Positions 35,288-44,074 of a DNA stretch of 64,000 nt are shown piece by piece; position 1 is the first letter of the stretch, and every line of letters starts with the position of its first letter. This DNA is from Nocardia sp. NBC_00565. GTDB taxonomy: Bacteria > Actinomycetota > Actinomycetes > Mycobacteriales > Mycobacteriaceae. Made by a program: the position numbers and the translations under genes. A model generated the notes under the pieces. That model was not told where the DNA came from. It saw only the letters and a program-made list of their open reading frames with translations, and did not search any database. The stretch spans positions 6,014,001-6,078,000 of the forward strand of contig NZ_CP107785.1 in assembly GCF_036345915.1 (NCBI RefSeq), written 5' to 3'.

Positions 35288-36280
35288 GTGAAAACCACGA
35301 TCACCCCCGATGCCGCGAGGCACGGGCGGTTTGCGCTGCGGCTGACGCTGCGCACCGCCCGGGTCCTCATCGCCGCCGCGGCACTGGCCGCAGCCATGAT
35401 CCTGTCCGCGTGTGGCAACTCCGATCCGCTTGCGGCCAAGGGCGATTGTGCTGGCGACACGCTGATCGTCGGCTCGGCGAACTTCCCCGAATCCGAGACG
35501 GTCGCGAACATCTATGCGGAAGTGTTGAAGGCCAACGGATTCAAGGTCGACACCAAGCTGAACATCGGCAGTCGCGAGGCCTACATTCCGGCGCTGCGCC
35601 AGTGCGCGATCTCGGTGATCCCGGAGTACAACGGCAACCTGCTGCAGTATCTGGACAAGAACGCCACCGCGACCAGCTCCGCCGACGTCGACGCCGCGCT
35701 CACCAAGGCGCTCGGCTCCGAACTGGCCGTCGGCACGCCGGCCCCGGGTCAGGACTCCGACGCGGTCGTCGTCACCAAGGCCACCGCGGAGCGCTGGAAC
35801 CTGCACAGCATCGCCGATCTGGCCGCGCACACGGCCGAGGTGAAATTCGGTGCGCCCGCCGAATTCCAGGAGCGCGCAGGCGGTCTGCCCGGTCTGAAGA
35901 AGAATTACAGCCTCGATATCGCCGCCAACAACTTCGTCCCGATCGCCGACGGTGGCGGCCCGGCGACCGTGCGCGCGCTGGTCGACGGCTCGGTGACCGC
36001 GGCCGATATCTTCACCACCTCCCCCGCGATCGTGCAGAACAACCTGGTTGTGCTCGAGGATCCGAAGCACAATTTCCCCGCGCAGAATGTGGTGCCGCTG
36101 TTCAACGCCGCCAAGAAGACCGACAAGGCGCTCGCCGCGCTCAACGCCGTCTCCGCGAAACTCACCACCGACGAGCTGATCAAACTCAACGAGGCCGTCT
36201 CCGGCAGTAGTAAGACCGAACCCAAAGCCGCAGCGCAGCAATGGGTTGCGGCCCAGGGTCTGAATACGCCGACCGGATAG
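35288..36280 (+). CDS. Osmoprotectant ABC transporter substrate-binding lipoprotein (OpuC/ProX type)
   Basis: The 330-residue protein has a lipoprotein signal ending in ILSACGN near residue 42. The typical IVGSANFPESETVANIYAEVL follows, then NIGSREAYIPAL and VIPEYNGNLLQYL. It binds quaternary amines such as glycine betaine, choline or carnitine outside the membrane. The ATPase gene follows directly (GTG 36289). The ATG at 35288 has GGAAGGACTCC upstream. Confidence 0.9.
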   Translation: MKTTITPDAARHGRFALRLTLRTARVLIAAAALAAAMILSACGNSDPLAAKGDCAGDTLIVGSANFPESETVANIYAEVLKANGFKVDTKLNIGSREAYIPALRQCAISVIPEYNGNLLQYLDKNATATSSADVDAALTKALGSELAVGTPAPGQDSDAVVVTKATAERWNLHSIADLAAHTAEVKFGAPAEFQERAGGLPGLKKNYSLDIAANNFVPIADGGGPATVRALVDGSVTAADIFTTSPAIVQNNLVVLEDPKHNFPAQNVVPLFNAAKKTDKALAALNAVSAKLTTDELIKLNEAVSGSSKTEPKAAAQQWVAAQGLNTPTG

Positions 36281-36288
36281 GAACCAGC

Positions 36289-37455
36289 GTGTCCGATATC
36301 GAATTCCGCGGTATCAGCAAGACCTATCCGGATGGCACCCATGCCGTTACCGACCTAGATCTGCGCATCGAATCCGGCTCGTTCACCGTCTTCGTCGGAC
36401 CGTCGGGCTGCGGCAAGACCACCTCGATGCGGATGATCAACCGGATGATCACGCCTACCACGGGCACCATCACCATTGCCGGACAGGATATTTCGGCGGT
36501 CGATCCGGTGCGGCTGCGACTCGGTATCGGGTACGTGATCCAAAGTGCTGGATTGCTGCCGCACCGCACGGTCGTCGACAATGTCGCGACCGTACCGGTG
36601 CTGCGCGGCGATTCGCGCAAGGCCGCCCGCGCGGCAGCGCTGGAGGTGCTGGACCGGGTCGGGCTGGACCGCTCACTGGCCGGACGGTATCCCGCGCAGT
36701 TGTCCGGCGGCCAGCAGCAACGCGTGGGGGTGGCCAGGGCACTGGCCGCCGATCCGCCGGTCCTGCTGATGGACGAGCCGTTCAGTGCCGTCGACCCGGT
36801 GGTCCGGGCCGAGCTGCAGCTCGAAATGCAAAGGCTGCAAGCCGAATTGCACAAGACCATCGTTTTCGTCACCCACGATATCGACGAAGCGATCACCCTC
36901 GGCGACAAGGTCGCGGTGTTCGGCCGCGGCGGGGTGCTGCAGCAGTACGATCCGCCGCAGCATGTATTGGCCCAGCCCGCAACGGATTTCGTCGCCGACT
37001 TCGTCGGCCGGGACCGCGGCTATCGCGGCCTGTCCTTCCGGACCGCCGATACTGTTCCGCTACACGAGATCCGGACCGCGACGGCCGACGAGGTGACCGA
37101 ACTCAGGCTGGAACTGGGTGATTGGGTGCTGATCGTCGACGCTTCCGATCGGCCGACCGGATGGATCGATGTGACCGGCGTGGAGTCGGTGCGGGCCGGT
37201 CGTGCCCTGGCCGACAGCACGGTCGCAGGCGGATCACTGTTCACGCCCGCGGGCGACCTGCGCCAGGCCATGGACGCGGCGATCTCCGCACCATCGGGAA
37301 TCGGTGTGGCCGTTGATGATTCCGGCGCGGTGCGCGGCGGTGTGCTGGCCACCGAGGTACTGCAGATCCTGGCCGCCCAGCGCGCCGCCGAAGACGCCGA
37401 ACGCAACCGCCTCGCCTTCGAACAGGGCCTCGCCCCGGTGGACGGCATCGCATGA
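36289..37455 (+). CDS. Osmoprotectant ABC transporter ATP-binding protein (OpuCA/ProV type)
   Basis: GTG 36289 gives 388 residues. Walker A is GPSGCGKTTSMRMINRM with the family-typical MINR. The signature is LSGGQQQRVGVARAL, Walker B LLMDEPFSAVDP and the H-loop VTHDIDEA. The last 120 or so residues look like a degenerate pair of CBS domains, which in OpuA/OpuC sense ionic strength. It is the second gene of the binding-protein/ATPase/permease/permease operon. Confidence 0.93.
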   Translation: MSDIEFRGISKTYPDGTHAVTDLDLRIESGSFTVFVGPSGCGKTTSMRMINRMITPTTGTITIAGQDISAVDPVRLRLGIGYVIQSAGLLPHRTVVDNVATVPVLRGDSRKAARAAALEVLDRVGLDRSLAGRYPAQLSGGQQQRVGVARALAADPPVLLMDEPFSAVDPVVRAELQLEMQRLQAELHKTIVFVTHDIDEAITLGDKVAVFGRGGVLQQYDPPQHVLAQPATDFVADFVGRDRGYRGLSFRTADTVPLHEIRTATADEVTELRLELGDWVLIVDASDRPTGWIDVTGVESVRAGRALADSTVAGGSLFTPAGDLRQAMDAAISAPSGIGVAVDDSGAVRGGVLATEVLQILAAQRAAEDAERNRLAFEQGLAPVDGIA

Positions 37456-37513
37456 GCCGCGGGCGGCCGTCGATTTCGCGTGCGCCCGAACGCGGCGGAT
37501 GGGTGGAGACGAC

Positions 37514-38182
37514 GTGCGGTATCTGATAGACAACTTCGCCGAGATCATGGGTTTCACCAAGACCCATCTGTATCTGGCATTGGTGCCACTGGCGCTCGGC
37601 CTGGTCATCGCGATTCCGGTGGGCGCGTTGGTGCGCCGGATCTCCTGGCTGCGGCGCATCACGGTGACCGTGGCCAGTCTGTCCTACACCATCCCGTCAC
37701 TGGCGCTGTTCGTGATCATTCCGCCGCTGGCGGGGATCTCGACCATCGATCCGCTGAATGTGATCATCGCGCTCACCGTGTACTCGACGGCGCTGCTGGT
37801 GATCGCGGTGCCGACGGCGCTGGATTCGGTATCGCCCATCGTCGTCGACGCCGCCGATGCCGTCGGGTTCAGTGCGCTGCGGCGCACGGTCACCGTCGAT
37901 ATGCCGTTGGCCATACCGGTTTTCGTATCCAGCCTGCGTGTCGTGGTGGTCACCAATATCGCGATGGTTTCGGTCGGCGCGCTGATCGGTGTCGGCGGAC
38001 TCGGCAAACTCTTCACCCAGGGCTACCAGCGCGACTATCCGGACGAGATCATCGCGGGCATCATCGTCACACTGGCGCTGGCGCTGATCTTCGACCGGCT
38101 GGTCTACGCCCTCGGCCGCTGGGCGACCCCGTGGGCACGCGCGGACGCCAGGGCCGCCAAAGCGAAAGGCGCTGCCGCATGA
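37514..38182 (+). CDS. Osmoprotectant ABC transporter permease 1
   Basis: GTG 37514 is preferred because GGTGGAGA lies just upstream; ATG 37499 is the alternative. The protein has 222 residues and five or six membrane segments. The BPD permease EAA-loop region is DAADAVGFSALRRTVTVDMP, followed by GGLGKLF. It forms the channel with the second permease, whose ATG overlaps its stop codon (ATGA). Confidence 0.9.
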   Translation: MRYLIDNFAEIMGFTKTHLYLALVPLALGLVIAIPVGALVRRISWLRRITVTVASLSYTIPSLALFVIIPPLAGISTIDPLNVIIALTVYSTALLVIAVPTALDSVSPIVVDAADAVGFSALRRTVTVDMPLAIPVFVSSLRVVVVTNIAMVSVGALIGVGGLGKLFTQGYQRDYPDEIIAGIIVTLALALIFDRLVYALGRWATPWARADARAAKAKGAAA

Positions 38183-38895
38183 ACCTTTTCATCGACGCCT
38201 GGCACTACCTCACCGACGGCGCGAACTGGAGCGGCCCGGCCGGCATCGAACACCGCATCGGCGAACACCTCTGGTACAGCTTCCTCACCATCGTCTTCTC
38301 CGCGGCGGTCGCGATCCCGCTCGGTTTGGTGATCGGGCATACCCGCCGGGGTGCCGCGGTGCTCGTCGGCTTCGCCAATGCCATGCGCGCCCTGCCGACC
38401 CTCGGCCTGCTCACCTTCCTGGTACTGCTGCTCGGCCTCGGGCTGATCCCGCCACTGCTCGCCCTCGTGACGGTCGGCATTCCACCGTTGCTGGCCGGTG
38501 CCTACGCCGGAATCGCCAATGTCGCGGCCGATGTTGTCGACGCCTCACGCGCCATGGGCATGACCGAACGCCAGATCCTGTTCCGGGTCGAGGTTCCCAA
38601 CGCGCTGCCGATCCTGCTCACCGGTCTGCGCGGGGCCACCCTCCAGGTCATCGCCACCGCGACCATCGCCGCCTTCGTCAACCTGGGCGGCCTCGGCCGC
38701 TACATTTTCGACGGCATCGCCGTCTACCGCTACGACCGCGTCCTGGTCGGCGCACTCCTGGTCGCCGCCCTCGCCATGCTCATGGACGGCCTACTGGCCT
38801 GCACGGTCTGGGCCAGCGCTCCCGGCACCGGTCGCCTGCGCCGCGCGAACGGGGCGATCGTCACGCCGGCCGCCATCCTGCAAACCACGGACTGA
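38179..38895 (+). CDS. Osmoprotectant ABC transporter permease 2
   Basis: The 238-residue protein has the layout of ProW/OpuCD permeases. Hydrophobic segments surround the cytoplasmic EAA loop DASRAMGMTERQILFRVEVP, which is followed by the GGLGRYIFDGI end. It starts inside the stop codon of permease 1 and is the last gene of the operon. The convergent MarR gene ends 5 bases after it, with no clear terminator in between. Confidence 0.92.
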   Translation: MNLFIDAWHYLTDGANWSGPAGIEHRIGEHLWYSFLTIVFSAAVAIPLGLVIGHTRRGAAVLVGFANAMRALPTLGLLTFLVLLLGLGLIPPLLALVTVGIPPLLAGAYAGIANVAADVVDASRAMGMTERQILFRVEVPNALPILLTGLRGATLQVIATATIAAFVNLGGLGRYIFDGIAVYRYDRVLVGALLVAALAMLMDGLLACTVWASAPGTGRLRRANGAIVTPAAILQTTD

Positions 38896-38900
38896 ACCGG

Positions 38901-39338
38901 TCAGGCGTAGGGATCGGTGATCTCACGCAGCCGGTTCAACGCATCTCGCAACTGCCGCATGCGCTGTGCGCCGAGGTGCGTCGCCCACTCGGTCTGGATC
39001 CGCTCGGCGATGGTATTCGAGTAGGCCGCGATCTTCTCCCCTCGTTCGGACAGCTTGACCAACCGAGCCCGGCCGTCGCTCGGGTCCGGTACGCGCTCCA
39101 CGTAGCCGGTGCGTTCGAGCTGGTCGACAAGGAATCCCGCGGTCTGTTTGGTCACCTGGGCCTGTTGGGCCAAGTCGGTCAGGCGGGTGCCGTCGGGACC
39201 GATGCGCGCCGCGAGCCGCGCCTGGGCGATGGTGACGTCGTTGTACCCGGCCTCGGCGAGGTCAGCGAAGATCCGGTCCTCCATCGATCGGTGGGCGATG
39301 AACATCAGCAGGCCCACATTCATCTCGTCGTCGGCCAT
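38901..39338 (-). CDS. MarR-family transcriptional regulator
   Basis: ATG 39338, with AAGGAG 5 bases upstream, gives 145 residues. The winged helix is clear: RLTDLAQQAQVTKQTAGFLV for the HTH and ERTGYVERVPDPSDGRARLV for the wing. Long helices at both ends would form the dimer. Its own promoter region contains a 41-bp nested palindrome shared with the divergent gene at 39495, so it is probably autoregulated and controls that gene. Confidence 0.93.
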   Translation of the reverse strand: MADDEMNVGLLMFIAHRSMEDRIFADLAEAGYNDVTIAQARLAARIGPDGTRLTDLAQQAQVTKQTAGFLVDQLERTGYVERVPDPSDGRARLVKLSERGEKIAAYSNTIAERIQTEWATHLGAQRMRQLRDALNRLREITDPYA

Positions 39339-39354
39339 TCCACTCCTTGACATA

Positions 39355-39395
39355 TGGTCAGAGCAACTTACTATATTGGTAAGTCTATCTGACCA
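39355..39395. promoter_or_regulatory. Nested palindromic MarR operator
   Basis: Two inverted repeats share one centre at 39375: outer arms TGGTCAGA / TCTGACCA (8 bp) and inner arms ACTTAC / GTAAGT (6 bp). The element lies 16 bases upstream of the MarR start and 100 bases upstream of the divergent ATG 39495. Confidence 0.7.
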
Positions 39396-39494
39396 ATACT
39401 ACGGGAGGCGTCCCGTGTCGGCACCAACACAACCGGACCACCTGCGCCAGATCGATCGGGCCACGGCATCGACTTCCATTGACCGGGAGATACC

Positions 39495-40133
39495 ATGGAC
39501 CGCGAAACCTGTTGGCAGGTCATCGAACAGCAGCGCCGGGCGATTGCCGACCTGCTGACCGACCTCTCGCCCGGCCAGTGGGAAACGCCCTCACTGTGCG
39601 CGGGCTGGCGAGTCCACGAAGTCGCCGCACACGTCGCGCTGACACCGCAGCCGCCCCCGATCGGTGTCATGCTCGGCGCCACAATCCGCGCTCGCGGCAA
39701 CTACAACCGCCTTATCGATGAACTCACCAGGTACGGCGCCGATTATCCTGCCGCGGAACTCATTTCACTGCTCCGCGCCAACGCCGCCTCCCGGAAACTG
39801 CCCAAGCTCACCAACTACCGCAACATCCTGTTCGACACGATGGTGCACGGCCAGGACATCGCGATACCGCTCGGTCGCACGATCGACATCGAACCAACCG
39901 CCGCTGCCGCCGCGGCCGCCCACGCGGCGACGATCGGCTGGCCGGTCTGGGACAAGCACCGCCTCGACGGAATCCGCCTGGTCGCGACCGATATCGACTG
40001 GACCCACGGCAACGGGCAGGAGATCCGCGGCCCGATCATCGCCCTATTACTCCTGATCACCGGCCGCACGGCGGCGATGGACCTGCTGTCCGGCGAGGGC
40101 GTCACGCCCATGGCCGCCCGCCTGCGACCTTGA
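39495..40133 (+). CDS. Maleylpyruvate isomerase/mycothiol-dependent enzyme family protein
   Basis: The 212-residue protein has the N-terminal DinB-like helical bundle of the mycothiol-dependent maleylpyruvate isomerase family: LSPGQWETPSLCAGWRVHEVAAHV, where a His in the last part is a metal ligand, and later MVHGQDIAIPLG with a second His. Such enzymes use mycothiol or divalent metal for isomerisation or transfer. It is divergent from MarR and probably its target, perhaps for aromatic or electrophile stress (inference). The ribosome site is GGGAG. Confidence 0.85.
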   Translation: MDRETCWQVIEQQRRAIADLLTDLSPGQWETPSLCAGWRVHEVAAHVALTPQPPPIGVMLGATIRARGNYNRLIDELTRYGADYPAAELISLLRANAASRKLPKLTNYRNILFDTMVHGQDIAIPLGRTIDIEPTAAAAAAAHAATIGWPVWDKHRLDGIRLVATDIDWTHGNGQEIRGPIIALLLLITGRTAAMDLLSGEGVTPMAARLRP

Positions 40134-40149
40134 CCCCTGTTGTGATCTA

Positions 40150-40164
40150 GGACACGATGTGTCC
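40150..40164. promoter_or_regulatory. Palindrome upstream of the Hrp1-like gene
   Basis: GGACAC-GAT-GTGTCC is a perfect 6-3-6 repeat 114 bases upstream of the CBS-protein start and just after the preceding gene. It may be an operator. It does not match the DosR box that controls the mycobacterial relative. Confidence 0.35.
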
Positions 40165-40277
40165 AGGCCGTAGGACTCGTCAGCCCGTGGGGCTCGGCGC
40201 ATCTGTGACACCTCGTGTCGAGTTCCTGCGCAACCTCGAGTCCTGCGGGTTCATTCACCCGAGACAGGAGGTTTGCC

Positions 40278-40709
40278 GTGCAGAACCGTCCTTTGAAGGC
40301 GCGCGACATCATGCATGCGAGCGCGGAGTGGATCCCCGCCGACGAAACGCTGGACCGAGCCGCGCAGATGATGCGCAGGCTGGATGTCGGCGCGTTGCCG
40401 ATCGGCAACAACGACCGCCTCGTCGGCATGCTGACCGACCGCGACATCGTCGTGAAATGCATTGCGATAGGCCATGATCCGAGCAAGGTACGGGCAGGAG
40501 ACCTGGCGGAGGGCACACCGCGCTGGGTGTCCGACGACGCCGACGTCCGCGAGGTACTCGACCTGATGGAGCGGGATCAGATCAAGCGGCTACCGGTGGT
40601 CGACGCCAAGAAGCGGCTGGTCGGCATGATCTGTGAATCGGATATCGCCAAGAACCTCACCGACCGGGAGATCGCCCAGTTCGTCTCGGCCGTATCCGTA
40701 CCGCACTGA
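40278..40709 (+). CDS. Two-CBS-domain protein resembling hypoxic response protein 1
   Basis: GTG 40278, with AGGAGG 6 bases upstream, gives 143 residues. Two CBS domains follow in tandem: ARDIMHASAEWIP...GMLTDRDIVVKCIA and then WVSDDADVREVLDLM...GMICESDIAKNL. Length and ends resemble M. tuberculosis Hrp1 (Rv2626c), a dormancy-regulon protein. CBS pairs bind adenine nucleotides. No fused effector domain is present. Confidence 0.9.
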   Translation: MQNRPLKARDIMHASAEWIPADETLDRAAQMMRRLDVGALPIGNNDRLVGMLTDRDIVVKCIAIGHDPSKVRAGDLAEGTPRWVSDDADVREVLDLMERDQIKRLPVVDAKKRLVGMICESDIAKNLTDREIAQFVSAVSVPH

Positions 40710-40722
40710 CCCACGACGAAAT

Positions 40723-40754
40723 GCGGGGCCGCCCACCATCGTGGACGGCCCCGC
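40723..40754. terminator. Probable bidirectional terminator
   Basis: A 9-bp stem GCGGGGCCG / CGGCCCCGC (40723-40731 and 40746-40754) has extra pairing inside the loop region (CCAC/GTGG). It sits between the convergent CBS-protein and malic-enzyme genes. No T run follows. Confidence 0.7.
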
Positions 40755-40768
40755 CTTGCCGAATAGGA

Positions 40769-41992
40769 CTACGCGACACCCTCCGCACGAGCGGCGGCCG
40801 CGACGGCCTCGGCGACGGCCGGGGCGACACGGGGGTCCAGCGGGCTGGGGACGATCATCTCGGGGCCGAGTTCGTCGGCGACCACATCGGCAATGGCGTT
40901 TGCGGCGGCGATCTTCATGCCCTCGGTGATCCGGCGAGCACCCGCGTCCAGTGCGCCCTTGAAGACGCCGGGGAACGCGAGCACATTGTTGATCTGGTTC
41001 GGGAAGTCGCTGCGCCCGGTGGCCACGATCGCCGCGTACTTGTGCGCGATCTCCGGGTGGATCTCCGGGTTCGGGTTCGACATCGCGAACACGATCGACT
41101 CCGGGGCCATCGACGCGATGAACTCCTCGGCGATGGTGCCCGCGGACAGCCCGACGAACACATCGGCGCCGGCCAGCGCCTCGGCGGCGCCGCCGGTCAG
41201 CCCGCGCGGGTTGGTGCGCTGCGCCAGGTCGATCTTCACGTCGTTGAGGTCGGCGCGGTCGCGGCTGACGATGCCCTTCGAGTCGAGCACGGTGATGTCC
41301 GCGACGCCCGCGGCCAGCATGATGTTCGTGCACGCCACACCGGCGGCACCGGCGCCGGACACCACGACCTTCAAGCCGTCGACGCCGCGGCCCTGCACCT
41401 TGGCCGCATTGTTGAGGGCGGCCAGCACCACGATGGCGGTGCCGTGCTGGTCGTCGTGCATGACCGGGCAGTCCAGCGCCTCGATGAGCCGCTGCTCGAT
41501 CTCGAAGCAGCGCGGCGCCGAGATGTCCTCCAGATTCACCGCGCCGAAGCTCGGGCGCAGCCGGATGACCGTCTCCACGATCTCGTCGACGTCCTTGGTG
41601 TCCAGCACGATCGGAATCGAGTTCAGCCCGGCGAACTTCTTGAACAGCGCCGCCTTGCCCTCCATCACCGGCAGCGCGCCGCGCGGGCCGATGTCACCGA
41701 GGCCGAGCACCGCGGTGCCGTCGCTGACCACGACGACGAGCCGGTCGGTCCAGGTGTAGCGCTTGCACAGCGCCTCGTCCTCGGCGATGGCCAGGCTGAC
41801 CTTCGCCACACCCGGGGTGTAGGCGATGGACAGGTCGCGCTGGGTCTCCAGTGGTGCGGTGAGTTCGACCGATAGCTTGCCACCGAGATGTCCCGCGAAA
41901 ATCTCGTCGTGCGTGATTTCGGAAAGGCTTGCAGTGGCATTCGGTGCGTCAGTCACAGGTGACACGATTTCACTCCTGCTCGGGTCGGACAA
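40769..41992 (-). CDS. NAD(P)-dependent malic enzyme
   Basis: The 407-residue protein is the short bacterial malic enzyme. SIAYTPGVAKVSLAI carries the catalytic Tyr, and VMEGKAALFKKFAG a Lys. FEIEQRL and CPVMHDDQHGTAIV supply metal-binding acidic residues, and VVSGAGAAGVACTNIML is the nucleotide site. It lacks the phosphotransacetylase-like extension of MaeB. It decarboxylates malate to pyruvate, yielding NAD(P)H. It stands alone, with a 440-base upstream region. Confidence 0.95.
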   Translation of the reverse strand: MSDPSRSEIVSPVTDAPNATASLSEITHDEIFAGHLGGKLSVELTAPLETQRDLSIAYTPGVAKVSLAIAEDEALCKRYTWTDRLVVVVSDGTAVLGLGDIGPRGALPVMEGKAALFKKFAGLNSIPIVLDTKDVDEIVETVIRLRPSFGAVNLEDISAPRCFEIEQRLIEALDCPVMHDDQHGTAIVVLAALNNAAKVQGRGVDGLKVVVSGAGAAGVACTNIMLAAGVADITVLDSKGIVSRDRADLNDVKIDLAQRTNPRGLTGGAAEALAGADVFVGLSAGTIAEEFIASMAPESIVFAMSNPNPEIHPEIAHKYAAIVATGRSDFPNQINNVLAFPGVFKGALDAGARRITEGMKIAAANAIADVVADELGPEMIVPSPLDPRVAPAVAEAVAAAARAEGVA

Positions 41993-42433
41993 ACCGGAGG
42001 ACGGTTACCGCCGGGTAATGGATACTTGTTGATTCATACGCTCATCGAGTGCGCTGACCGGGACGTTTCGAGACCGGAGGCGTCGGACATCCGACGGCCG
42101 AATACCGGAACGTGGCGCGGCACTGATCCGCAGCGCGAGAGCCGGACGGGTGTGTCCGTACAGAGCATGCAGATCATTTCGAGCGACCTGCAAGCAGTCG
42201 CTAGCGCGGGTGATCCTCGGGTCACAACGGTGCGTCGTGAGGCGGAGATCGCCGTTGTCCCCGAACCCGGCGGTGGCTTGGGTGGGAATCCGCAACATTC
42301 TGCCAGCTGGGCGGACGCATTGCCAAACCGGCGTGTCGTGTCCCGGCCGCGCGTCATCTTTCGAGGGTAAGTCGCCGGAATTACCAGGGGGTAAGCAGAA
42401 ACTCGCGGTTCGGCGACGACATCCGGTGAGCTG
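41993..42433. other. Intergenic region of unclear content
   Basis: The 441 bases between malic enzyme and the flavoprotein gene contain only short frames on both strands. One plus-strand frame (ATG 42167 to 42370, 67 codons) has no ribosome site and no family I recognise. I see no terminator-like stem for the flavoprotein gene and no RNA motif. Confidence 0.4.
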
Positions 42434-44050
42434 TCACATCGGGAGCGGATCCGCCGCGGTGAGCTCGGGCCGCGGCGACGCCTCGGCCAGTTCCGCGGCA
42501 GGTGGCGGCGTGTCCGAACGTACCCAGACCGAATCGAGTCCGCCGGAAGTGAGCCGCACCCGCCAATCGTCGGTCGCGCCGGGATGATCGGTGCGCCGGT
42601 GCATTCCGCGGCTCTCCGTGCGCGCGAGCGCGCTGTATTTCGTCCAGCGCGCCACCGCGAGCAGCGCCGCCGCCTGCCTGGCGCGCAACCGATCCGCTCC
42701 GGATCCGCCGAGATCGAATTCGGCCCCCGGCCACATGCCATCGAGTTCGGCGATGCTGTCGCGCAGACTCCCCGCACTGCGCCAGTAGCTGCGCCGCAGC
42801 GGCAGCGTGTGTTCCTGCACCAACCCGACCACCGCGCGCGGGTCGATGCGGGCCACCGGATTCAGCCCGGCCCCCGCCACCTCGCGCACCGGACCGGTCA
42901 TACCACGCCCGTGTGCGAATCGCGTGGCGCCCTTCCCGGCCCAGACTCCCGAGGCGATGGCCCAGGCCCCGCCCTGTCCACCGAAGCCGCTCACCGCACC
43001 GGTGATCGGCTCCCGCGTGGTCACATCGCCCGCGGCGTAGAGTCCGGCCACCGTGGTCGCGCAGTCCGTACCGGCGATGCGCAGTCCGCCGGTCCCCCGG
43101 ACCGTGCCCTCGAGCACCGCGCGCAGCGGCACCCGGCGGGTGCGGTCGACCAGACCCTGTCGCGACAGCCAGCGCCGGACCGCGTACGGCACATCGTCCA
43201 ATGCCGCGAAGATCCGGCGGCCGTCGGCGATCGCGGCGAATGCCGCGGCGCGATGGCCGGTGATTTCCGCGCCGGATTCGTCGTAGAGCGTCGCGAAGTG
43301 CAGGGCGAGTCCGGGGGCGAAGGCATTGCGCGGCGAAGGCAGCATCGGCGCGAGACCGTAGGCGCTGGAGAATTCCATACCCGACAATTGCGCGCCCGCC
43401 TCGGCGGCAAGCAGCAGTCCGTCACCGGTGTCGACATCGGTGCCGGCACCGCCGGAGAGGAAGGCGCAGCCACCGGTGGCGACCACGACCGCGCCGGCCC
43501 GGATGGTCCACGGGCGAAAGTTGTTGTACTGCTGCACCCCGGCCGCCCCGGCGATCACGCCGTCACGATCGACGAGCAGTTGCAGCGCGGGATGGTGATC
43601 GAGCACGCGCACCCCCGCGTCGAGCAGGCTGTGGCGCATCCGCCGCAGGTAGCTCGCGCCATCGAGGCAGACCCGCAACGAGGTCCCCGTGGCATTCGGT
43701 CCGTTGCCCTCCCCCGGAAACCGAAACCCCCACTCCACCAACTGTTCTACCCGCCGATGGGTCTCGTCGAGCACCCGCAGCATCCACTCCGGTTCGGCGA
43801 GCCCGCCACCGTGCGCATACGCGCGGCGCACCGCCTCGTCCCTGGCGGGTCCCGGCGGGATATTCCACAGCGAGATCGTCCCGCACGCGGTCGGCCCACT
43901 CGCACCGCAGCGCCCCTTGTCGACGAGCATCACCCGGGCGCCGGCGGCGGCGGCCGAGACGGCGGCCCAAGCTCCGGCGGGACCACCGCCGAGAACGAGC
44001 ACATCCGTCTCGATTTCGTTCACAAGGAGAAATGTTCGACCACAATTCAC
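42434..44050 (-). CDS. FAD-dependent oxidoreductase of the fumarate reductase/L-aspartate oxidase flavoprotein superfamily
   Basis: The protein begins with VLVLGGGPAGAWAAVSAAAAG (FAD dinucleotide motif near residue 18) and has GRCGASGPTACG. A middle capping domain and VVVATGGCAFLSGGAGTDVDTGDGL follow, then LYAAGDVTTREPITGAVSGFGGQGGAWAIASG near the flavin site. The roughly 150-residue C-terminal helical part resembles that of SdhA/AprA-type proteins. No iron-sulfur partner gene is adjacent, so the electron acceptor is unknown. The start is GTG 44050, with GTG 44020 as an alternative. It follows a small membrane-protein gene by 24 bases. Confidence 0.82.
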   Translation of the reverse strand: MNCGRTFLLVNEIETDVLVLGGGPAGAWAAVSAAAAGARVMLVDKGRCGASGPTACGTISLWNIPPGPARDEAVRRAYAHGGGLAEPEWMLRVLDETHRRVEQLVEWGFRFPGEGNGPNATGTSLRVCLDGASYLRRMRHSLLDAGVRVLDHHPALQLLVDRDGVIAGAAGVQQYNNFRPWTIRAGAVVVATGGCAFLSGGAGTDVDTGDGLLLAAEAGAQLSGMEFSSAYGLAPMLPSPRNAFAPGLALHFATLYDESGAEITGHRAAAFAAIADGRRIFAALDDVPYAVRRWLSRQGLVDRTRRVPLRAVLEGTVRGTGGLRIAGTDCATTVAGLYAAGDVTTREPITGAVSGFGGQGGAWAIASGVWAGKGATRFAHGRGMTGPVREVAGAGLNPVARIDPRAVVGLVQEHTLPLRRSYWRSAGSLRDSIAELDGMWPGAEFDLGGSGADRLRARQAAALLAVARWTKYSALARTESRGMHRRTDHPGATDDWRVRLTSGGLDSVWVRSDTPPPAAELAEASPRPELTAADPLPM

Positions 44051-44074
44051 GCGGCCGCAACCTTTACGGATATA

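Noticed and set aside
39415..39558. 47-codon GTG frame between MarR and the mycothiol-type enzyme
   Set aside because: It has a GGGAGG site but overlaps the start of the real gene in another frame and has no family. It could be a leader, but support is too weak.
40165..40190. DosR-like box before the Hrp1-like gene
   Set aside because: AGGACT and AGCCC half-sites are present, but the spacing is wrong for the DosR palindrome.
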